NCBI GenBank assembly: GCA_903858685.1
Contig: CAIOJR010000204.1
Location: forward strand, 1-41,241
Direction: 5' to 3'
DNA: 41,241 bases
DNA from: an uncultured Caulobacterales bacterium
Lineage (GTDB): Bacteria > Pseudomonadota > Alphaproteobacteria > Caulobacterales > Caulobacteraceae
Shown here: positions 1-6,408 of the stretch, one piece after another
Position numbering within the stretch: the stretch's first letter is position 1
Layout: every line of letters begins with the position of its first letter
Notes under the pieces: generated by a model
What the model was told of the DNA's origin: nothing
Seen by the model: the letters and a program-made list of their open reading frames with translations, nothing else
The model's database searches: none
Translations under genes and position numbers: made by a program

Positions 1-280
1 CACAAATGTCGTTGCTCGCGCCCATTCTCTAGGCTTCAAAACAGGTCGAAGAGCTGAACGCCGGATCGAAGTCCTTAACGGACGATGGGACGACTCCCAC
101 ACCGGCTGGATGATCCAAGTGGAACTGCCAGTCGTCAATGCAACTGGCGACGAAGCTCTCGGCTTTGTCGGTCAGTACGTACCATCTCGTAGAGCCGGCT
201 CCGGATGGCTCTACCTTCTGAAGAGGAGCCGCAGCGGACAGTGGAAGGTGGTTGACCGGATGTTCCTGTACGTCAGCTGA
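1..280 (+). CDS. Hypothetical protein, 3' end only (enters from the left edge)
   Basis: An open frame runs from the window edge to a TGA at 278-280, giving about 92 residues without an internal stop. The end reads like a genuine protein C-terminus (SGWLYLLKRSRSGQWKVVDR), and the segment is rich in alternating beta-strand patterns. There is no start codon in the window, so this is the tail of a gene beginning upstream. I do not recognise the family. It lies in the less GC-rich first 1.5 kb, with two other unknown or broken genes, on the 3' side of tRNA-Gln, which suggests accessory DNA. The opposite strand is also open here but encodes nothing recognisable. Confidence 0.55.
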   Translation, partial: TNVVARAHSLGFKTGRRAERRIEVLNGRWDDSHTGWMIQVELPVVNATGDEALGFVGQYVPSRRAGSGWLYLLKRSRSGQWKVVDRMFLYVS

Positions 281-499
281 AAGCCCAAACTGGACCTCTA
301 AAATCATTTGTATACAGATTAAAATGCCAACATTTAATCCCATCACTGATCAACAGATTGGATCTTTGGGTCTGCCTAAGCTTCCCGATACCAGATCCTA
401 ATGCCGGTTCTCCGTAGCCTATGAAAGATCTTCGAGATTTTGATCGCCGAGCCGGAGAGCAGGGAGCGTGTAGACTTTGTCTGCCGGAGTGAAGCCGGT

Positions 500-874
500 A
501 TGTTGCAAGCCATGGCACCTCAGCACATAGATCCTCTTGCCGACCTATACCTGGATGACAGCTATTTCCTCGGCGTTACCGCCGTCGGAACCAACCTCCG
601 ATTTCGGGTACTGTTCGTTCTGGAGACCGATCACCCACTATACGCTCCGCCGAAGCCCGGTGAGCAGCGCTGTTATCGGGAAGGTGACGTTGTAGCCACG
701 CGACCACATGTACTGTCGTGGACCGCACATCGTCCGGTGATCATGACCGATCCTGACGGAACCTTTGACTTCGGGAGCATCCAGATTTCCCAGAAGGGAT
801 CGATTGTCGAAGTACGTACTGAATGGTTTTCCGTCACCTCCGAGTCGGCAAACGTCTCCGTCATCTTCGACTAA
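500..874 (+). CDS. Small beta-rich hypothetical protein
   Basis: This encodes 124 residues from ATG at 500. The frame is open from a TTG at 440, but ATG 500 has a GGAG 11 nt upstream and removes an unlikely basic leader. The sequence has the look of a compact cytosolic beta-protein: an early DSYFLG strand, a DHPLYAPPKPGEQRCYREGD segment, a central FDFGSI turn and a final EVRTEWFSV strand. From memory, small stand-alone proteins with a HPLY..P..GE..CY signature occur widely as uncharacterised genes in accessory regions, but I cannot assign a function. Its neighbours are gene fragments, so it may be the only intact member of a decayed island. Confidence 0.6.
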   Translation: MLQAMAPQHIDPLADLYLDDSYFLGVTAVGTNLRFRVLFVLETDHPLYAPPKPGEQRCYREGDVVATRPHVLSWTAHRPVIMTDPDGTFDFGSIQISQKGSIVEVRTEWFSVTSESANVSVIFD

Positions 875-911
875 GGGATCCAGGAGTTCAGAATGCATTC
901 CAGCAAACTGA

Positions 912-1496
912 TCGACTTCCTCTTCCCAAGTCATTGCGGCACCGGACGGTTTTGTCGTCCGTGGAGATGCCGAAGAGGATGAGATCTCAGTTGATCAACC
1001 CTCTCAGCCAGACCCCGATCGAGCCAAATCTAACGAGGAGTCGCTGCATTTCTGGAATACGTTCGTTTCAACTTTGAGATTGGACGATCCGGAGCAACCC
1101 ACACCAAAGGCAGGGAAGCAGGGGTATATCAAGCTGACATTGCCCGCACCGAATGGGAGCTGCTGGATCACCATTTATCGCAATATGAATAAGGGAAATC
1201 TCGGTCTCACCCTCTCCTCTAAGCAAGGCACGCCAGGTGGTGCAGCACATGAAGCAATCGTGGAGGAATGGGAAGCCATCTTCGAAGAACTCGGCGGTCA
1301 GCCAGCGCTTCTTACGTTTGGTGATGACCCTCGCCCTCGCATCAATGAAAATCGCCACTTTGGAAATTTGGGCGAAGAAGCAACGCGCAACGTCGGTTTC
1401 GAATGGCTTGCGGAACGCTTGAACGTGTGGGTGAACGTTTTGCGTCCTAAAGTTAGATCGCTAGTGGCTGAAGCAACAGACGACCGAAATATTTGA
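912..1496 (+). pseudogene. 5'-truncated remnant resembling the DUF4268 C-terminal domain
   Basis: The frame is open from just after a stop at 909-911 to TGA at 1494-1496. Protein-like sequence starts well before any usable start codon: an acidic linker (GDAEEDEISVDQPSQPDPDR), then HFWNTFVSTLRLDD, a WITIYRNMNKGNLGLTLSS beta pair, an EEWEAIFEELGG helix and FEWLAERLNVWVNVLRPKV. That pattern (FW..F, positively charged strand, helix, EWL...L..F.P.) resembles DUF4268-type domains found at the C-terminus of predicted nuclease or restriction-linked proteins. The only late start is TTG at 1074. The N-terminal partner domain is missing and the reading frame upstream is broken, so I call it a remnant. 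The domain assignment is by eye. Confidence 0.5.
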
Positions 1497-1937
1497 CGTT
1501 ATCTTCCGGTTTGCTGAAACGTGTTGCAAAATGCGTCCGCCAGTGACTCAGGGCAACTTGCTGGCGGTCGTCTGTGATGTTTCCGGTGGTTGGGTGGCTC
1601 CAGGTCGAAATTTCTCCCTGTGAGTCTCCCTCGTGACCAAACCTCCAGAATCCGGAAGTCCTAGAGTTTGCCGCGTTACTTGACCCTGTTGGAGTCTGCT
1701 GGCAGAGGTCCGGAAAACGTACTAGCCTCATACCCCTCCCCTCGTCCTCGACCAATTTGTCGTGCTGTCAGACGGCGCTTCCGACCTTTGACGCCTTGCG
1801 CCTCACCCAAAAAAGACGACTCAGCAAGCGGAGCTCAGGACGCGCAAAAGAACGTCCGGGGAACAGAAATTGTAAAGTGAGCTGTAAAGCGGTGATTTCC
1901 GCGAGCCCTGAAATGCCGAAAAGCTCAACAAAATCCG
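1497..1937. other. Intergenic stretch between island remnant and tRNA-Gln
   Basis: I see no convincing gene in these 441 nt on either strand. Short open frames are present but have no protein-like composition. The stretch abuts the 3' end of the minus-strand tRNA-Gln gene, the usual side for integration of mobile elements, but I found no second copy of the tRNA 3' end in the window that would mark an attachment-site duplication. Confidence 0.4.
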
Positions 1938-2011
1938 TGGCTGGGGGACAAGGACTCGAACCTTGAATGACGGTACCAAAAACCGCAGTGTTACCATTAC
2001 ACCATCCCCCA
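1938..2011 (-). tRNA. tRNA-Gln (anticodon TTG)
   Basis: Read on the minus strand, the 74 nt fold into a full cloverleaf: acceptor TGGGGGA pairs with TCCCCCA, the D arm contains TAATGGTAA, the anticodon arm is GCGGT-TTTTGGT-ACCGT with anticodon TTG (Gln), the T arm contains GGTTCGAGTCC, and the 3' CCA is encoded. A promoter lies upstream at 2062-2090. The remnant genes at 1-1500 are on its 3' side. Confidence 0.95.
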
Positions 2012-2061
2012 AGGACGGTTCCACGAAAGGGCGAGGTGACGCCGTTCAGCGGGAGGCGGAC

Positions 2062-2090
2062 GACATAGCCTAAGCCTTGGCGGCTTGCAA
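2062..2090 (-). promoter_or_regulatory. Sigma-70-type promoter of tRNA-Gln
   Basis: On the minus strand, TTGCAA (2085-2090) is followed after exactly 17 nt by TATGTC (2062-2067), about 50 nt upstream of the tRNA 5' end. The spacing is ideal for the housekeeping sigma factor and the other two tRNA genes in the window have similar elements. Confidence 0.55.
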
Positions 2091-2144
2091 CATCTAGCTT
2101 GCCCTTCTTTTGGATCGTTCCGGCGCAGGAGCGGTTTTGCTCGC

Positions 2145-2173
2145 TTGCAGCGACGGACCGCCTTCGCTATAAG
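2145..2173 (+). promoter_or_regulatory. Sigma-70-type promoter of tRNA-Pro
   Basis: TTGCAG (2145-2150), a 17-nt spacer and TATAAG (2168-2173) precede the tRNA-Pro 5' end by 16 nt, so transcription would start a few bases upstream of the mature tRNA. Confidence 0.6.
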
Positions 2174-2189
2174 GCGCGCTCTTTGATGT

Positions 2190-2266
2190 CGGAGTGTGGC
2201 TCAGTCTGGTAGAGCACTGCGTTCGGGACGCAGGGGTCGCAGGTTCAAATCCTGCCACTCCGACCA
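2190..2266 (+). tRNA. tRNA-Pro (anticodon CGG)
   Basis: A 77-nt cloverleaf: acceptor CGGAGTG pairs with CACTCCG, D arm GGCTCAGTCTGGTAGAGC, anticodon arm CTGCG-TTCGGGA-CGCAG with anticodon CGG (Pro), T arm AGGTTCAAATCCT, discriminator A and encoded CCA at 2264-2266. It is divergent from tRNA-Gln and 54 nt before the convergent aminotransferase gene. Confidence 0.96.
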
Positions 2267-2319
2267 TTTTCCTCCCGAAAATATTCAGATACCAGCCCGA
2301 TGCGAACCGAGAGCGTGCG

Positions 2320-3462
2320 CTAGCTGTGAATATGCGGCTGGCGGGCGAACCACGGGGTCAGGCGGGCCAGGGCCTCGCGCACCTGATCGGTGGAGACGGC
2401 GAAGCTGATGCGGATGAAACGGGCGCCGTCGACGGGATCGAAATCGACGCCGGGCGCGGTGGCCACGCCCGTCTCTCGCACCATCTTTTCGCAGAAGGCC
2501 AGGCTGTCATGCGTCAGATGGCCTATATCGGCATAGATGTAGAAGGCGCCGTCCGGCGGGGCGAAGGCGGTCAGGCCCAGGGACGGCAGGGCCTCGAGCA
2601 TCAGGGCGCGATTGCAGGCATAGGCGGCGACATGGCCGTCAAGCTCCGTCTGGCAATCCATGGCCGCCAGCGCCGCATGCTGGCTAAGCGACGGCGCCGT
2701 CAGGAACAGGTTGGCGGCGTAGGACCGGTAATGGACCACCTGATCCTGCGGAACCGCCATCCAGCCCAGCCGCCAGGCCACCATGCTGAAATATTTGGAG
2801 AAGCTGTTGATGACGACGGCGTCGGGCGCATAGGCCAGCATGGAGCGGCACGGCGCGCCATAGGTCAGGCCGTGATAGATCTCGTCTGAAATGATGCGGA
2901 TATTGCGGGCCTGGCAGGCCTGAGCCAGAGCCTTCAGCCCCTCGTCGGGGATAATGGCGCCGGTGGGATTGGCGGGGCTGGCGATGATGATCCCGGCGGG
3001 GGCGGGATCAAGGGCGGCGATATGGGCAGGCGTCAGGCGATAGTCGGTGTCAGGGCCGCAGGCGATCTCGACCGGCTCCAGCTTAAGGGCCTTGATGGCG
3101 TTGCGATAGGCGACATAACCGGGCCGGGCGATTGCGATGCGCGCGCCCGCCGCAAAGCCGCCCGCCAGAGCCGCGACCAGCCCGGGAGAGGCGCCACAGG
3201 TCAACAGGATGCGGTCCGGCGCAATCTCCAGCCCCTGTGTTTCAGCATAATGTCGGGCGATGCGCGCCTTCAGATCAGGGCTTTCCCAATAGCCCATCGG
3301 GTCCTGGTCCAGCACCTTGTGCGCCAGGGCGATGGCGGCGGCGGGCGCGCCGGTGGAGGGCTGGCCGAACTCCATATGAATGATGCTGGCGCCCCTGGCC
3401 TTGGCTTCATGAGCGATGCGGCTGATGCCCATGGCATAGAATGGATCGATCCGTGTGGACAT
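2320..3462 (-). CDS. PLP-dependent aminotransferase (class I/II)
   Basis: This 380-aa cytosolic enzyme has the length and motifs of fold-type I aminotransferases. The pyridoxal-phosphate lysine is K223 in the INSFSKYFSM motif, the cofactor-contacting N165 is in SPANPTG, D193 and Y196 are in SDEIYH, and the substrate carboxylate arginine is in the late FIRISF segment. It would transfer an amino group between an amino acid and a 2-oxo acid. The substrate cannot be read from the sequence. The start ATG at 3462 gives MSTRIDPFYAMGIS, a usual N-terminus for this group. It is divergent from sppA across about 170 nt and is a single-gene unit next to tRNA-Pro. Confidence 0.9.
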   Translation of the reverse strand: MSTRIDPFYAMGISRIAHEAKARGASIIHMEFGQPSTGAPAAAIALAHKVLDQDPMGYWESPDLKARIARHYAETQGLEIAPDRILLTCGASPGLVAALAGGFAAGARIAIARPGYVAYRNAIKALKLEPVEIACGPDTDYRLTPAHIAALDPAPAGIIIASPANPTGAIIPDEGLKALAQACQARNIRIISDEIYHGLTYGAPCRSMLAYAPDAVVINSFSKYFSMVAWRLGWMAVPQDQVVHYRSYAANLFLTAPSLSQHAALAAMDCQTELDGHVAAYACNRALMLEALPSLGLTAFAPPDGAFYIYADIGHLTHDSLAFCEKMVRETGVATAPGVDFDPVDGARFIRISFAVSTDQVREALARLTPWFARQPHIHS

Positions 3463-3635
3463 GGCTTCAGTCTCGTCAGCATAGGAAGCGAGCCTATTAG
3501 CCGCATTCGGCGCGTCGCGCTATTCGCGGGCGGCAAGCTTTGCGCCCCTTTGCCGGCGTCGCTGAACCGGCTAGGTTCATGGCCGGATCGGGTCTCGCCC
3601 GTCGAGGTTCGGGCGATGCAGTCGAGGTTATTCTG

Positions 3636-5408
3636 GTGAAACAATTCTTCCTGACCATGGCGGGCGTGTTCGCCGGACTGTTGTTGTTCTTCATAGGCCT
3701 GCCGCTGGTGCTGATCGTGATTGTGGCGGCCAGCGCCCATCCGGCGCCCGCCCCGACCAATACCATTCTCAGCCTGGACCTGCGCGCGCCCATCACCGAT
3801 CAGGCCTCGCGCAGCCCTTTGGCCTTTCTCAACAATTCCAGCCTGTCGGTCGCCTCCATCGTCCAGGGCCTCCGGCTCGCGGAGAACGATCCCAACGTAA
3901 AGGCGCTTCTGGTGCGCCTGCCCGAAGGCGGGATGACGCCCGCCGCCGCCGACGAGATCCGCGTGGCGCTGCGCCATTTCCGCGGCTCCGGCAAGCTGGT
4001 GGTGGCGCACAGCCAGGGGCTCTATCCCTCCGGCGTGACCACGGCGACCTATATGGTGGGTTCCGCCGCCGACCAGTTCTGGATGCAGCCCTCCGCTTCG
4101 CTTCAGGCCGTGGGTCTGGCCACCGAGGAGATGTTCTTCAAGCGCTTCTTCGACCGATACGGCGTCAAGGCCGAGTATGAACAGCGGTACGAGTACAAGA
4201 ACGCGGTCAATCCGTTCCTGCATGACGACTACACCCCCGCTCACCGGGAGGCGACGACCACCATGCTGGGCGCCATCTATGGCGCAGAGATCGCCACAGC
4301 CGCTCAAGACCGCAAGAAAGACCCCAACAGGCTGCGCCAGATGCTGGAGGCTGGCCCCTATGACGCCGCCCAGGCGCGCGATGCGGGCCTGATCGACAAG
4401 GTGGGACAGGTGCAGGAGGTACAGGCCAGCCTGCGCGGGACGGTTGGCGATGGGGAGGCGCACTTCATCGACTTTACGGCCTACCACCCCGCTGCGCCGA
4501 CGGTCTCCACCTCCAGCGCCATCGCCGTGATCGGGGCGGAGGGCGAGATCGTGACGGGAACCAGCCATGAGGGCGCATTCGGATCCCAGAGCGGGGTCTT
4601 TTCAGACGATATAGCCCGCGCCTTCCGGGTGGCGGTCGATGACAAGGCAGTCAAGGCGATCGTGTTCCGCGTCTCCTCGCCCGGCGGGTCGGACACCGCG
4701 TCGGAGGAGATTCTGGCGGCGGTGCGGGCCGCCAAGGCCGCAGGCAAGCCGGTCGTGGTCTCCATGGGCGCCTATGCGGCGTCCGGCGGCTACTGGATCT
4801 CGTCGGGCGCGAGCGAGATCATCGCCAATCCGACGACGCTGACCGGCTCCATCGGCGTCTTCGGGGGCAAGCTGGCCTATGGCCCGGCGCTGGCGAAGTT
4901 CGGCGTGGACACCCGCCAGATCACCATTGGCAATGATTATGCCGGCGCCTTTGGCGTCAATGACGGCTTCACCCCGGCCCAGCGCGCGCAGTTCTCCGCC
5001 TGGATGGACCGGATCTATGCCGGCTTCATCCAGCGCGTGGCCGAGGGGCGCAAACTGGCGCCCGCGCGAGTGCGCGAAATCGCCAAGGGGCGGGTCTGGA
5101 CCGGCGTGCAGGCGCAGGAGCTTGGCCTAGTCGACAAGCTCGGCGGCTTTGATCTGGCTGTCACAGAGGCCAAGAAGCTTGCAGGCCTGAAGCCGGATGA
5201 ACCGATCACGCTCGACTATCTGCCCAAATCCCGCTCACCGTTCGAGGGATTGGGGCAGGCGGTCGAGACCGGCGCCGATTCAGCTCGTGCGGTCATCTCC
5301 CTGGGACAGACCTTGCGCGATCCGCGTGCTCAGTCGATGTTGCGCACCCTGCACCAGATCGACGCCCGTCCGCAGGAGACGACGGTTCTGGCGCCGGGCC
5401 TGAACTAG
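3636..5408 (+). CDS. sppA: Signal peptide peptidase SppA, 67K type (protease IV)
   Basis: This 590-aa membrane-anchored serine protease has the tandem two-domain layout of long SppA enzymes, which cut released signal peptides in the membrane. A single N-terminal transmembrane segment spans about residues 4-32. The catalytic lysine is K188 in the first domain (YKNAVNPF) and the nucleophile is S383 in the second (AASGGYWIS), matching the K209/S409 dyad of the E. coli enzyme. The frame is open upstream to an ATG at 3540, but I chose GTG 3636: it has GAGG 8 nt upstream and gives the normal KQFFLT N-terminus directly before the membrane segment. A small secreted-protein gene follows 25 nt downstream, probably in the same transcript. 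Confidence 0.93.
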   Translation: MKQFFLTMAGVFAGLLLFFIGLPLVLIVIVAASAHPAPAPTNTILSLDLRAPITDQASRSPLAFLNNSSLSVASIVQGLRLAENDPNVKALLVRLPEGGMTPAAADEIRVALRHFRGSGKLVVAHSQGLYPSGVTTATYMVGSAADQFWMQPSASLQAVGLATEEMFFKRFFDRYGVKAEYEQRYEYKNAVNPFLHDDYTPAHREATTTMLGAIYGAEIATAAQDRKKDPNRLRQMLEAGPYDAAQARDAGLIDKVGQVQEVQASLRGTVGDGEAHFIDFTAYHPAAPTVSTSSAIAVIGAEGEIVTGTSHEGAFGSQSGVFSDDIARAFRVAVDDKAVKAIVFRVSSPGGSDTASEEILAAVRAAKAAGKPVVVSMGAYAASGGYWISSGASEIIANPTTLTGSIGVFGGKLAYGPALAKFGVDTRQITIGNDYAGAFGVNDGFTPAQRAQFSAWMDRIYAGFIQRVAEGRKLAPARVREIAKGRVWTGVQAQELGLVDKLGGFDLAVTEAKKLAGLKPDEPITLDYLPKSRSPFEGLGQAVETGADSARAVISLGQTLRDPRAQSMLRTLHQIDARPQETTVLAPGLN

Positions 5409-5433
5409 GACGACACGATTGGAGACCGCATCC

Positions 5434-5955
5434 GTGAAGACCCTCACATTCGCCGTCGCGCTGGCCGCCGTCGTTTCCGGCGCCGCCCTCGCCGCCCCGG
5501 CGCCCACGGCGGAACGCGCCAAGGTGCTGCAACAGGTGGTCGACTGCCGAAAGGTGAGCGCCGACTCCGACCGGCTGGCCTGTTACGACAAGGCGACGGC
5601 GGTTCTGGACGAAGCTGAAAAGAAGGGTGACGTGGTGGTGGTCGACAAGGCCCAGGCACAGGAGGTGCGCCGCCAGTCCTTCGGCTTTTCCCTGCCCAGC
5701 CTGACCATCTTCAATCGCGCCGCCAAGGACGAGAAGAACGACCAGCTGGAGGCGACGGTTGAGTCTGCATCCGAAAACGCCTTTGGCCGCTATGTGTTCC
5801 ATACCACGGACGGCGCCGTCTGGGTCCAGACGGACGGGGACTTGCCGCTCACGCCCAAGGCGGGCCAGCCGCTGCTGATCTACGCGGGAACGCTGGGCAG
5901 CTATTTTTGCAAGGTGAATCACCAGCCGGCGGTGCGCTGCCGTCGCCAGAACTGA
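5434..5955 (+). CDS. Small exported protein with DCRK...RLACYD motif
   Basis: The product has 173 residues from GTG 5434, which has GGAG 9 nt upstream; an earlier in-frame TTG at 5419 lies before the ribosome-binding site. Residues 1 to about 21 form a signal peptide (KTLTFAVALAAVVSGAALAAP) ending in an AxA-type cleavage site. The mature part begins with a paired-cysteine segment (VVDCRKVSADSDRLACYDKA) seen in many uncharacterised alphaproteobacterial periplasmic proteins. The second half contains beta-strands and two more cysteines near the end (SYFCKVN, AVRCRRQ). The role is unknown. It sits just downstream of sppA and is probably cotranscribed with it. Confidence 0.8.
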   Translation: MKTLTFAVALAAVVSGAALAAPAPTAERAKVLQQVVDCRKVSADSDRLACYDKATAVLDEAEKKGDVVVVDKAQAQEVRRQSFGFSLPSLTIFNRAAKDEKNDQLEATVESASENAFGRYVFHTTDGAVWVQTDGDLPLTPKAGQPLLIYAGTLGSYFCKVNHQPAVRCRRQN

Positions 5956-5991
5956 CGTCAACGGACATATGCACCGTTTCGGAGCTTACAG

Positions 5992-6408
5992 ATGATCGAT
6001 ATTCGCCCCGTCACTGACGCCTTAGCTGTCGCTTCGCAACTGCGGCCAGAGGACATGGCCCCGGCGGCGGCGATGGGCTTCACACTGGTGATCAACAACC
6101 GGCCGGATGGCGAGGTTCCGGACCAGCCCACCGCCGCGCAGATGGAGGCCGCCGCGCGCGCGGCGGGCATGGACTATGTGCACATACCGGTCACAGGCGC
6201 GGCCACCCCGACGCAAGTGGTCGCCATGGGCGCAGCGATCGATGCGGCGATGGAAGCGGACAACGGCAAGGTTCTGGCCTTTTGCCGCTCAGGCACGCGC
6301 TCCATCGTCACCTGGTCTCGCGGGCGGCTGGCTTCGGGCGATGACAGGGCGCGCCTGATCGCGCAAGGCGCTGAGGCGGGCTACGACCTGTCGGGCGTTC
6401 TCGGCTAA
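5992..6408 (+). CDS. TIGR01244/DUF442 family sulfur transferase-like phosphatase-fold protein
   Basis: This 138-aa cytosolic protein matches the DUF442 (beta-lactamase hydrolase-like) family. It has the N-terminal pattern ALAVASQLRPEDM, the VINNRPDGE strand-turn and the active loop LAFCRSGTRS with C98. The loop resembles both rhodanese and dual-specificity phosphatase active sites, and some family members are fused to persulfide dioxygenases, so a role in sulfide or persulfide metabolism is inferred. No dioxygenase gene is adjacent. Start ATG 5992 is 36 nt after the previous gene. Its TAA overlaps the TAG of the convergent TPR gene by four bases. Confidence 0.85.
   Translation: MIDIRPVTDALAVASQLRPEDMAPAAAMGFTLVINNRPDGEVPDQPTAAQMEAAARAAGMDYVHIPVTGAATPTQVVAMGAAIDAAMEADNGKVLAFCRSGTRSIVTWSRGRLASGDDRARLIAQGAEAGYDLSGVLG

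Noticed and set aside
421-492. 23-codon frame with a CRLC motif
   Set aside because: It is too short to judge. The Cys pair recalls the start of an HNH module but nothing follows it before the stop.
2194-2889. Open frame starting within tRNA-Pro on the plus strand
   Set aside because: It begins in the tRNA and then runs antisense through the aminotransferase gene.
3270-4568. 432-codon open frame on the minus strand
   Set aside because: It is antisense to sppA and extends into the aminotransferase gene; the translation has no recognisable motifs, unlike SppA with its K188/S383 dyad.
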